The translations under genes were made by a program, and so were the position numbers. Source: Pseudomonas promysalinigenes (lineage in GTDB: Bacteria; Pseudomonadota; Gammaproteobacteria; Pseudomonadales; Pseudomonadaceae). From it: 64,000 nt of DNA. Positions 41,835 through 56,221 of this stretch are shown here, in pieces. Numbering within the stretch: position 1 is the first letter of the stretch; each line of letters begins with the position of its first letter. The notes under the pieces were generated by a model. It had not been told where the DNA came from, ran no database searches, and was given only the letters and a program-made list of their open reading frames with translations. Location of the stretch: assembly GCF_014269025.2 (NCBI RefSeq), contig NZ_CP077094.1, positions 1,860,001-1,924,000 of the forward strand, given 5' to 3'.

Positions 41835-43091
41835 ATGGGATACCAGAAAATCAAGGTTCCGACCGACGGCGCCAAGATAACAGTCAATGCGGACCATTCG
41901 CTCAACGTGCCTGACAATCCGATCATTCCCTACATCGAGGGCGATGGCATCGGCGTCGACGTCTCGCCAGTGATGATCAAGGTAGTCGATGCCGCCGTGC
42001 AGAAAGCCTACGGTGGCAAGCGCAAGATCGCCTGGATGGAGGTTTACGCTGGCGAAAAAGCTACCCAGGTGTATGACCAGGACACTTGGTTGCCACAGGA
42101 AACCCTGGAGGCGGTGAAAGATTACGTGGTTTCGATCAAAGGCCCGTTGACCACCCCGGTTGGCGGTGGCATCCGTTCGCTCAACGTAGCTTTGCGCCAG
42201 CAGTTGGACCTCTATGTTTGCCTGCGCCCGGTGCTCTGGTTCGAGGGTGTGCCGAGCCCGGTGAAAAAGCCTGGCGACGTCGACATGGTGATCTTTCGCG
42301 AAAACTCCGAGGACATCTATGCCGGTATCGAATGGAAGGCCGGTTCGCCTGAAGCGAACAAGGTGATCAAGTTCCTCAAGGAGGAAATGGGTGTCACCAA
42401 GATCCGTTTCGATCAGGACTGCGGCATCGGCGTGAAGCCGGTTTCCCGCCAGGGGACCCAGCGCTTGGTGCGCAAGGCCTTGCAGTACGTGGTGGACAAC
42501 GATCGCGAATCGCTGACGCTGGTGCACAAAGGCAACATCATGAAGTTCACCGAAGGCGCCTTCAAAGACTGGGGCTACGAAGTGGCGCGCGATGAGTTTG
42601 GTGCCGAACTACTCGATGGCGGCCCTTGGATGAAATTCAAGAACCCCAAGAGCGGCCGCGAAGTCATCGTCAAGGATGCCATCGCCGACGCCATGCTTCA
42701 GCAGATTCTGCTGCGCCCAGCCGAATATGACGTAATCGCCACCCTCAACCTCAATGGCGACTACCTTTCCGATGCACTGGCAGCCGAGGTGGGGGGGATC
42801 GGCATTGCGCCTGGCGCAAACCTCTCTGACACCGTAGCGATGTTCGAGGCCACCCACGGCACTGCGCCCAAATATGCCGGGCAGGACAAGGTCAACCCGG
42901 GTTCGGTGATTCTTTCGGCGGAAATGATGCTGCGCCACATGGGCTGGACGGAAGCTGCCGACCTGATCATCAAGGGCACCAACGGGGCAATTGCCGCCAA
43001 GACCGTGACGTACGACTTCGAGCGGTTGATGGAGGGGGCCACGTTGGTGGGCAGCTCAGGTTTTGGCGATGAAATGATCAAGCATATGTAA
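41835..43091 (+). CDS. icd: Dimeric NADP-dependent isocitrate dehydrogenase Icd
   Basis: The second isocitrate dehydrogenase of the window, of the beta-decarboxylating dehydrogenase family. The 418-residue protein begins [20 protein letters not shown]. It shows [15 protein letters not shown] (about 32-46), [20 protein letters not shown] (about 115-134) with the Ser that AceK phosphorylates in E. coli, [18 protein letters not shown] (about 154-171), and [19 protein letters not shown]. The ATG at 41835 is the family start; the frame is open 13 codons further up. A terminator follows at 43104. Confidence 0.96.
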   Translation: MGYQKIKVPTDGAKITVNADHSLNVPDNPIIPYIEGDGIGVDVSPVMIKVVDAAVQKAYGGKRKIAWMEVYAGEKATQVYDQDTWLPQETLEAVKDYVVSIKGPLTTPVGGGIRSLNVALRQQLDLYVCLRPVLWFEGVPSPVKKPGDVDMVIFRENSEDIYAGIEWKAGSPEANKVIKFLKEEMGVTKIRFDQDCGIGVKPVSRQGTQRLVRKALQYVVDNDRESLTLVHKGNIMKFTEGAFKDWGYEVARDEFGAELLDGGPWMKFKNPKSGREVIVKDAIADAMLQQILLRPAEYDVIATLNLNGDYLSDALAAEVGGIGIAPGANLSDTVAMFEATHGTAPKYAGQDKVNPGSVILSAEMMLRHMGWTEAADLIIKGTNGAIAAKTVTYDFERLMEGATLVGSSGFGDEMIKHM

Positions 43092-43103
43092 GCGAACGTA
43101 AAA

Positions 43104-43137
43104 CCGATCGCCCCTCAGTGAACGGGCGATCGGCTGT
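43104..43137 (+). terminator. Terminator after icd
   Basis: A 10-bp stem CCGATCGCCC / GGGCGATCGG with a 10-nt loop, followed by CTGTTTCG, ends the icd transcript ahead of the converging cspD gene. Confidence 0.75.
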
Positions 43138-43161
43138 TTCGTCTATCTGCAGGGAAGGGGG

Positions 43162-43422
43162 TCAGATTTGTACGGTCTCGCCCTCGGCTCGGCCAACCGT
43201 TTTGGCGGCTGCGGCTGCGGCTGCGTCCATGATCTTGATCGCATGCAGGCCCTTGGGGCCTTGAACGATCTCGAATTCCACGCACTGGCCAGCTTTGAGC
43301 GTCTTGTAGCCGTCCATCATGATCGCCGTATAGTGGGCGAACAAGTCCTCGGATTTGCCCTCTTCATTGACGAATCCGTAGCCCTTGGCGTTGTTGAACC
43401 ACTTGACTTTACCGCTTGCCAT
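43162..43422 (-). CDS. cspD: Cold-shock-domain protein CspD
   Basis: An 86-residue single cold-shock domain with RNP1 [10 protein letters not shown] and RNP2 DLFAHYTAI. In E. coli, CspD is made in stationary phase, binds single-stranded DNA and blocks replication. The acidic and Ala-rich C-terminal tail ([20 protein letters not shown]) is longer than in CspA. The ATG at 43422 follows GAGGGACATAGGG. Divergent placement from clpS matches E. coli and supports CspD over other Csp paralogues. Confidence 0.93.
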   Translation of the reverse strand: MASGKVKWFNNAKGYGFVNEEGKSEDLFAHYTAIMMDGYKTLKAGQCVEFEIVQGPKGLHAIKIMDAAAAAAAKTVGRAEGETVQI

Positions 43423-43652
43423 CCCTATGTCCCTCTGCAAAGGACTCCATCACTGGAGTATCATCCACTTCATCCGCATACGAACCCTGCGAAAAATCTG
43501 GTTGACTGCGCGGATCTTTATCGCCCACGGTGGGTTCTTATTGGTTGTAACACCGTTTTGCCGATAGTCAAGGTCAGGTGGCGCGTGCGCCAGCGGCCGC
43601 TGATGCAGTCAACCCACAACCTTAACCTGACGCTCATGATGAAATTCTTTCC

Positions 43653-44015
43653 ATGCATGCACCTAGCGAGATTCGACTAACATTCAATCAGGATCGCCCG
43701 CAATCGAATGAGGATGACGGCTCAGGGCTTGCAGTTCAGGAAGCCAAGCCGATCCTGCAGGCGCCACCGATGTACAAGGTGGTTTTATTCAACGATGACT
43801 ACACGCCAATGGATTTCGTCGTCGAAGTGCTCGAAACGTTCTTCAGTTTGAACCGCGAGCTGGCGACCAAGATCATGCTGACCGTCCACACCGAAGGGCG
43901 GGCAGTGTGCGGATTGTTTACCCGTGACATCGCCGAAACGAAGGCCATGCAGGTCAACCAATACGCCAGGGAAAGCCAGCATCCGCTACTCTGTGAAATC
44001 GAGAAGGACGGTTAA
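43653..44015 (+). CDS. clpS: ClpS, N-degron adaptor of ClpAP
   Basis: A 120-residue adaptor. The first 35 residues are flexible and polar; the core has [20 protein letters not shown] (about 44-63) with the Asn-Asp-Asp that binds the free N terminus of a degron, then [20 protein letters not shown] (about 79-98) with the Met/Thr hydrophobic pocket region. It delivers substrates with N-terminal Leu, Phe, Tyr or Trp to ClpA. It is 30 bp ahead of clpA. Confidence 0.95.
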
Positions 44016-44045
44016 TCGCCGACCACTTGGGTATGAGGTGAAGCT

Positions 44046-46316
44046 ATGTTAAACCGCGAGCTCGAAGTCACCCTCAATCTTGCCTTCAAGGAGGCTCGTT
44101 CGAAGCGTCATGAATTCATGACCGTCGAACATCTGCTGCTGGCTCTCCTTGACAATGAGGCTGCTGCGACCGTTCTGCGCGCCTGTGGCGCCAATCTCGA
44201 CAAACTCAAGCACGACCTGCAAGAGTTCATCGACTCCACTACCCCCTTGATCCCTGTCAACGACGAAGACCGTGAGACCCAGCCTACCCTGGGCTTCCAG
44301 CGCGTGCTGCAACGTGCCGTGTTCCACGTGCAAAGTTCCGGCAAGCGTGAAGTCACCGGTGCCAATGTGCTGGTGGCGATCTTCAGCGAGCAGGAAAGCC
44401 AGGCTGTGTTTCTGCTCAAGCAGCAAAGCGTGGCCCGTATCGATGTGGTCAACTACATTGCCCACGGCATCTCCAAGGTGCCTGGCCATGGTACGCACTC
44501 CGAGAATGACCAGGAGATGCAGGATGAAGAGGGTGGTGAAACGTCCTCTTCGAGCAACCCGTTGGACGCCTACGCCAGCAACCTGAACGAGCTGGCCCGG
44601 GCCGGGCGCATCGACCCGCTGGTGGGTCGCGAACAGGAAGTCGAGCGTGTGGCGCAGATTCTGGCGCGTCGGCGCAAGAACAACCCGCTGTTGGTGGGCG
44701 AAGCAGGCGTTGGCAAGACTGCCATCGCCGAAGGCCTGGCCAAACGGATCGTCGACGGCCAGGTGCCTGACCTGCTGGCCCAGAGTGTCGTCTACTCGTT
44801 GGATCTTGGTGCCTTGCTGGCCGGTACCAAGTACCGTGGCGACTTCGAGAAGCGCTTCAAGGCGCTGCTCGGAGAATTACGCAAACGCCCTCAGGCGATT
44901 CTGTTCATTGACGAAATTCACACCATCATCGGCGCTGGTGCGGCGTCCGGTGGGGTAATGGATGCGTCCAACCTGCTCAAGCCGCTGCTGTCGTCCGGTG
45001 AGATACGTTGCATCGGTTCGACCACCTTCCAGGAGTTTCGCGGCATCTTCGAGAAAGATCGCGCTCTGGCGCGGCGTTTCCAGAAGGTGGATGTAAGCGA
45101 GCCATCTGTGGAAGACACCGTCGGCATCCTGCGTGGCCTGAAAGGTCGTTTCGAGAGCCACCACAACATCGAGTACAGCGACGAGGCGTTGCGTGCTGCC
45201 GCCGAGCTGGCTTCACGCTACATCAATGACCGTCATATGCCAGACAAGGCCATCGATGTGATCGACGAGGCAGGCGCCTACCAGCGCCTGCAGCCTGAGG
45301 CCAGCCGGGTCAAGCGCATCGATGTGCCCCAGGTCGAGGACATTGTTGCCAAGATCGCGCGAATTCCACCTAAGCATGTCACCAGTTCCGACAAGGAGTT
45401 GCTGCGTAACCTCGAGCGTGACCTCAAGCTGACCGTCTTCGGTCAGGACCAGGCCATCGACTCCTTGGCAACCGCGATCAAACTCTCCCGCGCAGGCCTC
45501 AAGTCGCCCGACAAGCCGGTTGGCTCGTTCCTGTTCGCCGGCCCTACCGGTGTGGGTAAAACCGAGGCGGCGCGTCAGCTGGCCAAGGCGCTGGGTGTGG
45601 AGTTGGTGCGGTTCGACATGTCCGAGTACATGGAGCGTCACACTGTGTCGCGCCTGATCGGTGCGCCTCCAGGTTACGTAGGGTTCGACCAGGGCGGTTT
45701 GTTGACTGAAGCGATCACTAAGCAGCCGCACTGTGTGCTGCTGCTCGATGAGATCGAAAAGGCTCACCCAGAAGTCTTCAACCTGCTGTTGCAGGTTATG
45801 GACCACGGCACCCTGACCGACAACAACGGGCGCAAAGCCGATTTCCGTAACGTGATTTTGATCATGACCACCAATGCCGGCGCTGAAACCGCCGCGCGGG
45901 CGTCGATCGGCTTCACCCATCAGGACCATGCGTCCGATGCCATGGAGGTCATCCGTAAAAGCTTCACGCCGGAGTTCCGTAACCGTCTCGACACCATCAT
46001 CCAGTTTGGCCGCCTGAGCACCGAGACGATCAAGAGCATCGTCGACAAGTTCCTCATCGAGCTGCAGGCGCAGTTGGAAGACAAGCGTGTGCTGCTGGAG
46101 GTCAGCGATGCCGCGCGCGGCTGGCTGGCCGCCTCTGGCTACGACGTGCAGATGGGTGCGCGGCCGATGGCGCGGCTTATCCAGGACAAGATCAAGCGGC
46201 CGCTGGCTGAGGAGATCCTGTTTGGCGAGCTGGCCGAGCATGGCGGCGTAGTACACGTCGACCTGCGCGATGGCGAACTGGTGTTCGACTTCGAGACGAC
46301 GGCTGAGGTTGCTTGA
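44046..46316 (+). CDS. clpA: ATP-dependent Clp protease ATPase subunit ClpA
   Basis: ClpA unfolds proteins and feeds them into the ClpP chamber. The 756-residue protein has the Clp N domain (residues 1-145) that docks ClpS, D1 with Walker A GEAGVGKT at about 217 and Walker [11 protein letters not shown], and D2 with Walker A GPTGVGKT at about 499 and [12 protein letters not shown]. The ClpP-binding loop is present as ASIGF near 619. GGTGAAG precedes the ATG. A hairpin and a strong bidirectional terminator follow. Confidence 0.97.
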   Translation: MLNRELEVTLNLAFKEARSKRHEFMTVEHLLLALLDNEAAATVLRACGANLDKLKHDLQEFIDSTTPLIPVNDEDRETQPTLGFQRVLQRAVFHVQSSGKREVTGANVLVAIFSEQESQAVFLLKQQSVARIDVVNYIAHGISKVPGHGTHSENDQEMQDEEGGETSSSSNPLDAYASNLNELARAGRIDPLVGREQEVERVAQILARRRKNNPLLVGEAGVGKTAIAEGLAKRIVDGQVPDLLAQSVVYSLDLGALLAGTKYRGDFEKRFKALLGELRKRPQAILFIDEIHTIIGAGAASGGVMDASNLLKPLLSSGEIRCIGSTTFQEFRGIFEKDRALARRFQKVDVSEPSVEDTVGILRGLKGRFESHHNIEYSDEALRAAAELASRYINDRHMPDKAIDVIDEAGAYQRLQPEASRVKRIDVPQVEDIVAKIARIPPKHVTSSDKELLRNLERDLKLTVFGQDQAIDSLATAIKLSRAGLKSPDKPVGSFLFAGPTGVGKTEAARQLAKALGVELVRFDMSEYMERHTVSRLIGAPPGYVGFDQGGLLTEAITKQPHCVLLLDEIEKAHPEVFNLLLQVMDHGTLTDNNGRKADFRNVILIMTTNAGAETAARASIGFTHQDHASDAMEVIRKSFTPEFRNRLDTIIQFGRLSTETIKSIVDKFLIELQAQLEDKRVLLEVSDAARGWLAASGYDVQMGARPMARLIQDKIKRPLAEEILFGELAEHGGVVHVDLRDGELVFDFETTAEVA

Positions 46317-46345
46317 TTGCAGGCTTGACGGCCTAGCGCGAGCTT

Positions 46346-46369
46346 CTGAGGGGTCTGGTAGCCCCTCAG
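46346..46369 (+). terminator. Hairpin downstream of clpA
   Basis: CTGAGGGG and CCCCTCAG pair across 8 nt, 30 bp past the clpA stop, with no T-run. It may protect the 3' end; the true terminator is probably the next one. Confidence 0.45.
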
Positions 46370-46414
46370 GAGTGCGCTGCTAGCGCCGATGACATGACGG
46401 ATTGTCATAAGGCA

Positions 46415-46445
46415 CAAAAAAGCCCGGCACTTGCCGGGCTTTTTC
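46415..46445. terminator. Bidirectional terminator between clpA and infA
   Basis: A 9-bp GC stem AGCCCGGCA / TGCCGGGCT is flanked by A6 on the left and T5 on the right, so it ends transcripts from both converging genes. Confidence 0.9.
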
Positions 46446-46456
46446 ATGGCTAGAAC

Positions 46457-46675
46457 TTAGCGCGCACGGTAGGTGATGCGGCCCTTGCTCAGGTCATATG
46501 GCGTCAGCTCGACGCGTACCTTGTCGCCAGTGAGAATACGGATGTAGTTCTTGCGCATCTTTCCGGAGATGTGCGCGGTTACGACGTGCCCGTTTTCCAA
46601 CTCCACGCGGAACATGGTGTTGGGCAGGGTGTCGACGACAGTGCCTTCCATTTCGAAGCTGTCTTCTTTCGACAT
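46457..46675 (-). CDS. infA: Translation initiation factor IF-1
   Basis: A 72-residue S1-like OB-fold protein that binds the A site of the 30S subunit during initiation. The sequence [20 protein letters not shown] followed by [20 protein letters not shown] is almost canonical. Size and position next to bpt and aat match P. aeruginosa. Confidence 0.98.
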
Positions 46676-46741
46676 GCAGTAGTGCCCTCGGATCCAGTGT
46701 TGGCCCGACGCATCACAGCACCGGGCAAAAAAGTGGCGTGG

Positions 46742-46771
46742 ATTATGCCCGAAAACTGTGTGTCAAGCCAA
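46742..46771 (-). promoter_or_regulatory. Candidate infA promoter
   Basis: On the minus strand TTGGCT (46771-46766) and CATAAT (46747-46742) are 18 bp apart, about 67 bp before the infA ATG. A TTGACA overlaps the spacer but is too close to the -10. Confidence 0.35.
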
Positions 46772-46776
46772 TGCTT

Positions 46777-47484
46777 TCAGTTAAGGGTGACCCAGCGCTG
46801 ATTTATCAACAACTCGATAGGCCGATACTGTGTCTTGTAGTTCATTTTCTTGCAGTTTTTGATCCAATAGCCCAGATAGACCGCTTCAAGGCCCTGGCGC
46901 AGGGCTTCGGTGATCTGCCATAGAATTGCAAAACGCCCTAGGCTGCGCCGCTCCTCGTCGGGCTCATAGAAGGTATAGACCGCCGACAGGCCGTTGGGCA
47001 GGAGGTCGCATACCGCTACAGCCAGTAACCTGCCCTGCAGGCGGAATTCGTAGAACCAGCAAAATGGCAAGTCACGGACCAGGAAGGTTGAAAACTGGTC
47101 GCGGCTTGGCGGGTACATGTCACCATCGGCGTGGCGGGTCTCGATATAGCGCCGGTAAAGATCGAAATACTCCTCTCTGAACGCTGGCCGTGCAGCCGTG
47201 ACGGTCAAGTCGGTGTTTCGCTTGAGAATGCGCCGCTGCTGGCGGTTGGGGATGAATCGCTCAGCAGGAATGCGCGCTGGCACGCAAGCATTGCAGTTCT
47301 GGCAGTGTGGGCGGTACAGATGGTCGCCACTGCGACGAAAACCCATTTCAGACAGATCGGCGTATACGTGCACGTCCATCGGCTGGCTGGGGTCAAGGAA
47401 CAGGGTGGTCGCCTGCTCATCCGGTAGGTAGCTGCAGGAGTGGGGTTGAGTGGCATAAAACTTCAACCGCGCCAGCTCTGTCAT
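46777..47484 (-). CDS. bpt: Aspartate/glutamate leucyltransferase Bpt (ATE family)
   Basis: Bpt moves Leu from Leu-tRNA onto proteins with N-terminal Asp or Glu, making N-degrons for ClpS. The 235-residue protein has the paired Cys motifs CSYLPDEQA (about 15) and [14 protein letters not shown] (about 61-74), then the GNAT-like half with [20 protein letters not shown] and [12 protein letters not shown]. The ATG at 47484 begins [20 protein letters not shown]; the open frame to 47532 is not homologous. It follows aat with a 55-bp gap. Confidence 0.94.
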   Translation of the reverse strand: MTELARLKFYATQPHSCSYLPDEQATTLFLDPSQPMDVHVYADLSEMGFRRSGDHLYRPHCQNCNACVPARIPAERFIPNRQQRRILKRNTDLTVTAARPAFREEYFDLYRRYIETRHADGDMYPPSRDQFSTFLVRDLPFCWFYEFRLQGRLLAVAVCDLLPNGLSAVYTFYEPDEERRSLGRFAILWQITEALRQGLEAVYLGYWIKNCKKMNYKTQYRPIELLINQRWVTLN

Positions 47485-47539
47485 GATCAACCCCTCGATG
47501 AGACGATGCTTTAAGTGTAAGCCAGCTGGCAAAACTCGC

Positions 47540-48220
47540 CTAGCGAACCCAGCTGGCGCTGTTGGGCTGATCGAGGTGTTGGGCCAGGTAGTCGGCGAAA
47601 CGAGCCCGGCTGATGGCGCGGGCGCCGAGGCTGTGTAGATGATTGGTCGGCATCTGGCAATCGATCAGCACAAAGCCGGCTTGGTGCAAATGCTCGACCA
47701 GCGACACGAAGCCCACCTTGGAGGCATTGTCGGCGCGGCTGAACATTGACTCGCCAAAAAACAGCTGGCCTATCGCCAAGCCATAAAGCCCGCCTACCAG
47801 CTCGTCACCCTCACGCACCTCCACCGAATGGGCGATGCCGCGGCGGTGCAGCTCACAGTAGGCATCGCGCATGGTGTCGGTGATCCAGGTGCCGTCGGCA
47901 TAATCGCGTGGGGCTGCGCAGGCGGCTATCACAGCAGGGAAATCGCTGTCGAAGGTGACCTGGTAACGGCCTTGGCGCATCAGCTTTGCCAGCGAACGAG
48001 AAACATGCAGCTCGTCGGGGAACAACACCGTGCGCGGGTCGGGTGACCACCAGAGAATGGGCTGGCCGTCCTGGTACCAGGGGAAGCAGCCATGTCGATA
48101 AGCTTGCTCCAGGCGCTCGGGGCTCAGGTCACCGCCTGCAGCGAGCAGGCCATTGGGATCGTGCAGGGCCTTTTCCAGTGGTGGGAAGGTCAGCGAGTCG
48201 CGGGTCAGCCAGGTGAGCAT
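47540..48220 (-). CDS. aat: Leucyl/phenylalanyl-tRNA-protein transferase Aat
   Basis: Aat adds Leu or Phe from charged tRNA to proteins with N-terminal Lys or Arg. The 226-residue product begins [20 protein letters not shown] and has the family signatures [14 protein letters not shown] (about 26-39), [20 protein letters not shown] (about 46-65), and [18 protein letters not shown] (about 148-165). The ATG at 48220 is preferred to a TTG two codons upstream. Confidence 0.95.
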   Translation of the reverse strand: MLTWLTRDSLTFPPLEKALHDPNGLLAAGGDLSPERLEQAYRHGCFPWYQDGQPILWWSPDPRTVLFPDELHVSRSLAKLMRQGRYQVTFDSDFPAVIAACAAPRDYADGTWITDTMRDAYCELHRRGIAHSVEVREGDELVGGLYGLAIGQLFFGESMFSRADNASKVGFVSLVEHLHQAGFVLIDCQMPTNHLHSLGARAISRARFADYLAQHLDQPNSASWVR

Positions 48221-48583
48221 GGTCAATCGTGCGGTGGGGGAGGGGAGAGGGCAGCATGGCGCGGTGGGCTTGCCGGGTCAATGCTGGCAGGTGCTCGGAG
48301 GGGTGACGAAGGCGCCAGATAGACAATTTCGGACACATTCAGGGTATTACAGGCACCATCGGCCACATTTGCTGTCACACCTGTGCAAAAACACAGCATA
48401 AGCCTTTGTCACGAAAGAAAATGCATGCTCAAATTGCACCTATATGAAAGTCGCCCCCTCTCAAGCTCCATACGGCGCGCCGTCATGGCAGCTGGCGGGC
48501 AGTAATGTTAAAAGTAGTGGTTCGTTGGCCAGGCACTGGCCGATCACTACTGGACGCGCAGCACGCGCAGGAATAGACGCGTT
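48221..48583. other. 363-bp divergent spacer aat / ftsK
   Basis: No gene. It carries the ftsK promoter, with a candidate LexA site at 48381 and an AT-rich stretch at 48400-48450. The left 100 bp is a GC-rich purine run (GGGGGAGGGGAG) without recognised function. Confidence 0.6.
48381..48396. promoter_or_regulatory. Candidate LexA (SOS) box upstream of ftsK
   Basis: CTGTGCAAAAACACAG has the CTGT-N8-ACAG layout of the gammaproteobacterial SOS box, with symmetry extended to five bases per arm. It is 188 bp before the ftsK start. The spacer GCAAAAAC differs from the usual alternating AT core. E. coli ftsK is LexA-controlled, which makes the position meaningful. Confidence 0.45.
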
Positions 48584-51091
<2,508 letters not shown>

Positions 51092-51153
51092 TCAATATCC
51101 TGCCGGGCGCCAACGGTGGCGCCTGGCCTTTTCAATGCTCAATGAGGATTCCC

Positions 51154-51777
51154 ATGCGCGCGATTCGCATGCTGTTGGTTTCTGCCCTGACCCTGGGCTC
51201 GGTTACTGCTTATGCCGGTGAGCAAGACGTACAACGCCTGACCCAGCTGTTGGAAAAGTCCCAGACCATCGAGGCCAATTTCTCCCAGCTGACCCTGGAC
51301 GCTGGCGGCACCAGCCTGCAGGAAACCACCGGCAAGATGGTCGTGCAACGTCCCGGCCTGTTTTACTGGCACACCAACGCGCCACAGGAGCAGTTGGTGG
51401 TGTCCGATGGCAAAAATGTGACCCTTTGGGACCCGGACCTGGAACAGGCTACCGTCAAGAAGCTGGACCAGCGCCTGAATCAGACCCCGGCACTGCTATT
51501 GTCCGGTGATGTTTCGAAGATCAGTCAGAGCTTCGATATCACCTCCAAGCAGCAAGGCGAAGTGATGGACTTCACCCTCAAGCCTAAGACCAAGGACACA
51601 TTGTTCGACTCGTTGCGTGTGTCGTTCCGCAAAGGCCTCATCAATGACATGCAACTGGTCGACGGTGTCGGCCAGCGTACCAATATCCTGTTCAATGGCG
51701 TCAAGGCCAACCAGGCGGTGCCGGCCAATCAATTCAGGTTCGACATCCCCAAAGGTGCCGACGTCATCAGGGAGTAA
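51154..51777 (+). CDS. lolA: Outer-membrane lipoprotein carrier LolA
   Basis: LolA takes lipoproteins released by LolCDE and carries them across the periplasm to LolB. The 207-residue precursor has the Sec signal [20 protein letters not shown], cleaved after AYA, and the fold markers [31 protein letters not shown] and [13 protein letters not shown] at the end. The ATG at 51154 with GAGG before it starts the signal; a second ATG four codons earlier is possible. It is followed after 12 bp by rarA. Confidence 0.95.
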   Translation: MRAIRMLLVSALTLGSVTAYAGEQDVQRLTQLLEKSQTIEANFSQLTLDAGGTSLQETTGKMVVQRPGLFYWHTNAPQEQLVVSDGKNVTLWDPDLEQATVKKLDQRLNQTPALLLSGDVSKISQSFDITSKQQGEVMDFTLKPKTKDTLFDSLRVSFRKGLINDMQLVDGVGQRTNILFNGVKANQAVPANQFRFDIPKGADVIRE

Positions 51778-51789
51778 GCAGAGCTCGCC

Positions 51790-53115
51790 ATGGACCTGTT
51801 TCGAAGCGAACCCGTCGCCCAGCCTCTGGCCGCTCGCCTGCGCCCGTCCAATCTGGACGAGTACGTTGGTCAGGAGCACCTGCTGGCGCGTGGCAAACCG
51901 CTGCGCGAGGCGCTGGAGCAGGGTGCGCTGCACTCGATGATTTTCTGGGGCCCGCCTGGGGTGGGTAAGACTACGCTGGCGCGCTTACTGGCGCAGTTTT
52001 GCGATGCGCACTTTGAGACAGTGTCGGCGGTGCTGGCCGGGGTCAAAGAGATCCGCCAGGCTGTCGAAGTGGCCAAGCAGCAGGCCGGCCAGTACGGTCG
52101 GCGGACCATTCTGTTCGTCGATGAAGTGCATCGCTTCAACAAATCCCAGCAAGATGCTTTCCTGCCGTACGTGGAGGATGGCACGTTGCTGTTCATCGGC
52201 GCCACCACCGAAAACCCGTCGTTCGAGTTGAACAATGCGCTGCTCTCGCGGGCGCGGGTGTACGTACTCAAGAGCCTGGACGAGGCAGCACTGCGCAAGT
52301 TGGTCGATCGCGCCCTGAATGAAGAGCGCGGGCTGGGCAGGCGCAACCTGCGCGTTGGCGACGAAGCATTCAAGATGCTGATGGCCGCTGCCGATGGCGA
52401 TGGCCGTCGGATGCTGAACTTTCTGGAAAATGCCTCCGACCTTGCTGAGGATGGCAGCGAGATCGACGTGCAGATGCTGCAAAGCCTGCTCGGTGACAGC
52501 CGCCGCCGGTTCGACAAGGGGGGCGAGGCGTTCTACGACCAGATTTCAGCGCTGCACAAAGCGGTGCGCGGCTCCAACCCCGACGGCGCACTCTACTGGT
52601 TTGCGCGCATGCTCGACGGCGGCTGTGACCCTCTGTACATCGCCCGGCGCGTGGTGCGCATGGCTAGCGAGGACATTGGCAACGCCGACCCTCGCGCCCT
52701 GAGCCTTTGCCTGGCCGCCTGGGATGTGCAGGAGCGCCTCGGCAGCCCAGAGGGCGAATTGGCGGTGGCCCAGGCCATCACCTACATTGCCTGCGCGCCA
52801 AAGAGCAACGCAGTCTATGTCGGTTTCAAGACCGCTTTGCGCGAAGCGGCTGAACACGGCTCGCTGGAAGTGCCGCTGCACCTGCGTAACGCCCCTACCA
52901 AGCTGATGAAGCAACTGGGATATGGCGATGAATATCGTTACGCCCACGACGAGCCCGATGCTTATGCGGCCGGTGAAGATTACTTCCCGGAGGCGCTCGA
53001 GCCTCGGCAGTATTATCAGCCCGTCCCACGGGGCCTGGAATTGAAGATCGGTGAGAAGCTGCGTCACCTGGCTGAACTCGACCGCAACAGCCCTCGCCAG
53101 CGGAGAAAAACGTGA
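51790..53115 (+). CDS. rarA: Replication-associated recombination protein RarA (MgsA)
   Basis: RarA is an AAA+ protein of the clamp-loader-like Mgs1/WRNIP1 group that acts at stalled forks. The 441-residue protein has Walker [16 protein letters not shown] (about 57-71), Walker [20 protein letters not shown] (about 109-127), sensor 1 [20 protein letters not shown], and the C-terminal tetramerisation region. Its TGA overlaps the crcB GTG by 4 bp. Confidence 0.95.
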   Translation: MDLFRSEPVAQPLAARLRPSNLDEYVGQEHLLARGKPLREALEQGALHSMIFWGPPGVGKTTLARLLAQFCDAHFETVSAVLAGVKEIRQAVEVAKQQAGQYGRRTILFVDEVHRFNKSQQDAFLPYVEDGTLLFIGATTENPSFELNNALLSRARVYVLKSLDEAALRKLVDRALNEERGLGRRNLRVGDEAFKMLMAAADGDGRRMLNFLENASDLAEDGSEIDVQMLQSLLGDSRRRFDKGGEAFYDQISALHKAVRGSNPDGALYWFARMLDGGCDPLYIARRVVRMASEDIGNADPRALSLCLAAWDVQERLGSPEGELAVAQAITYIACAPKSNAVYVGFKTALREAAEHGSLEVPLHLRNAPTKLMKQLGYGDEYRYAHDEPDAYAAGEDYFPEALEPRQYYQPVPRGLELKIGEKLRHLAELDRNSPRQRRKT

Positions 53116-53486
53116 TTGCATTGATTGCCGCGGTGAGCGCGGGCGGTATCTGCGGCACCTTGCTGCGCTTTGCCACCACCAATTGGGTCGCGGCTCACTG
53201 GCCACGGCACTTTTACCTCGGTACGCTGGCGGTCAACCTGGTGGGTTGCCTACTGATTGGCCTGCTGTATGGACTGTTTCTGCACAAACCGCTCGTGCCA
53301 GTAGAACTGCGCGCTGGCTTGATCGTTGGCTTCCTCGGTGGGCTGACGACATTTTCCTCTTTCTCGCTCGATACCGTGCGCCTGCTGGAAAGTGGCCAAG
53401 TGCCCCTTGCCTTGGGCTATACCAGTATCAGCGTGGTAGGCGGGCTACTAGCCACCTGGGCCGGCCTGTCTTTGACCCGTTTCTGA
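53112..53486 (+). CDS. crcB: Fluoride channel CrcB (Fluc)
   Basis: A 124-residue dual-topology fluoride exporter with four hydrophobic helices. Family marks are GICGTLLRF (about 11-19), [19 protein letters not shown] (about 36-54) with the pore Asn, and [16 protein letters not shown] (about 74-89) with the Phe box. The start is a GTG overlapping the rarA stop, so there is no room for a fluoride riboswitch at its 5' end. Confidence 0.93.
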   Translation: MIALIAAVSAGGICGTLLRFATTNWVAAHWPRHFYLGTLAVNLVGCLLIGLLYGLFLHKPLVPVELRAGLIVGFLGGLTTFSSFSLDTVRLLESGQVPLALGYTSISVVGGLLATWAGLSLTRF

Positions 53487-53504
53487 ACCAACACCTACTT
53501 ATAA

Positions 53505-54797
<1,293 letters not shown>

Positions 54798-56189
54798 ATG
54801 GAATACCTGCCGCTGTTCCACAAACTGCAGGGCGGCCGAGTGTTGGTCGTCGGCGGGGGTGAGATAGCCTTACGTAAAGCGCGTCTGCTGGCCGACGCCG
54901 GTGCGGTGCTGCGCGTAGTGGCGCCGGATGTCGATGGTCAGTTGGCTGCATTGGCGCGGGAAGGTGGCGGTGAGGTGTTGGTGCGCGGTTATCTGGCGGC
55001 CGACTTGGTCGGATGCCGGCTGGTGATCGCGGCTACCGATGACGCAGCGCTCAACGCCCAGGTGTCGGCCGATGCGCAGGCGGTGAGCCTGCCGGTCAAC
55101 GTGGTGGATGCGCCGGCCCTGTGCACGGTGATCTTCCCGGCTATCGTCGACCGCTCACCCTTGGTGATCGCAGTTTCCAGCGGCGGCGATGCGCCCGTGT
55201 TGGCGCGGTTGATTCGCGCCAAGCTGGAAGCCTGGATCCCGGCTGCCTACGGCGAATTGGCCGGGCTGGCTGCGCGCTTCCGGCACAAGGTGAAAACCTT
55301 GTATCCAGACGTGAATCAGCGTCGTGGCTTCTGGGAAACCGTATTCCAGGGGCCAATTGCCGAGCGTCAACTGGCCGGGCAGGGCGCCGAAGCTGAGCGT
55401 CTGCTGCAAGCGATGGTGGAGGGGGCGCCCGTGCAGCAAGGCGGGGAAGTGTACCTGGTGGGAGCAGGGCCGGGCGACCCGGACTTGCTGACCTTCCGTG
55501 CCCTGCGCCTGATGCAGCAGGCCGACGTGGTGCTGTATGACCGGCTGGTGGCCCCAGCCATCATCGACATGTGCCGACGCGATGCCGAGCGTATTTATGT
55601 GGGCAAGCGCCGCGCTGACCACTCCGTGCCCCAGGAGCAGATAAACCGCCTGCTGGTCGATCTTGCCCAACAAGGCAAACGCGTTCTGCGCCTCAAAGGT
55701 GGCGATCCGTTCATATTTGGCCGGGGCGGCGAAGAAATCGAAGAGCTGGCGGAACACGGCATCCCGTTCCAGGTGGTGCCAGGTATCACCGCAGCAAGCG
55801 GTTGCTCCGCTTATGGCGGCATTCCGCTGACTCACCGCGACCATGCTCAGTCGGTGCGTTTTGTCACCGGCCACCTCAAGGACGGCACCAGCAACTTGCC
55901 GTGGAATGATCTGGTAGCCCCGGCTCAGACGCTGGTGTTCTACATGGGGCTGGTTGGGTTGCCCACCATTTGCGCCGAGCTGATACGCCATGGAAGGGCG
56001 GCTAGTACCCCAGCTGCGCTGGTGCAACAAGGGACGACGCGCAATCAACGGGTGTTCACCGGCACCCTGGCTGATCTACCGCAATTGGTGGCGCAGCACG
56101 AGGTGCATGCGCCGACCCTGGTGATCGTTGGTGAAGTGGTGCAATTGCGCGAGAAGCTGGCGTGGTTTGAAGGTGCACAGAACAGCTAA
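54798..56189 (+). CDS. cysG: Siroheme synthase CysG (trifunctional)
   Basis: CysG makes siroheme for sulphite and nitrite reductases: two SAM methylations, NAD-dependent oxidation and ferrochelation. The 463-residue protein joins the N-terminal dehydrogenase/ferrochelatase ([19 protein letters not shown], about 17-35; [15 protein letters not shown] with the catalytic-loop Ser near 128) to the C-terminal SUMT methyltransferase ([19 protein letters not shown], about 218-236; [19 protein letters not shown]). Its ATG directly follows the serS stop with no spacer. Confidence 0.96.
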   Translation: MEYLPLFHKLQGGRVLVVGGGEIALRKARLLADAGAVLRVVAPDVDGQLAALAREGGGEVLVRGYLAADLVGCRLVIAATDDAALNAQVSADAQAVSLPVNVVDAPALCTVIFPAIVDRSPLVIAVSSGGDAPVLARLIRAKLEAWIPAAYGELAGLAARFRHKVKTLYPDVNQRRGFWETVFQGPIAERQLAGQGAEAERLLQAMVEGAPVQQGGEVYLVGAGPGDPDLLTFRALRLMQQADVVLYDRLVAPAIIDMCRRDAERIYVGKRRADHSVPQEQINRLLVDLAQQGKRVLRLKGGDPFIFGRGGEEIEELAEHGIPFQVVPGITAASGCSAYGGIPLTHRDHAQSVRFVTGHLKDGTSNLPWNDLVAPAQTLVFYMGLVGLPTICAELIRHGRAASTPAALVQQGTTRNQRVFTGTLADLPQLVAQHEVHAPTLVIVGEVVQLREKLAWFEGAQNS

Positions 56190-56196
56190 GCACGTT

Positions 56197-56219
56197 GGGG
56201 CTGCCCGGCAGCCCCTTTG
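56197..56219 (+). terminator. Terminator after cysG
   Basis: An 8-bp stem GGGGCTGC / GCAGCCCC with a 3-nt loop, followed by TTTGTCT, lies between the converging cysG and yqjG genes. Confidence 0.75.
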
Positions 56220-56221
56220 TC

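Noticed and set aside
46748..46766. TTGACA as -35 of infA
   Set aside because: Only about 13-15 bp from the nearest -10-like sequence, too short for sigma-70.
53090..53112. Fluoride riboswitch before crcB
   Set aside because: crcB starts inside the rarA stop, and no riboswitch-like pairing is visible in the rarA end.
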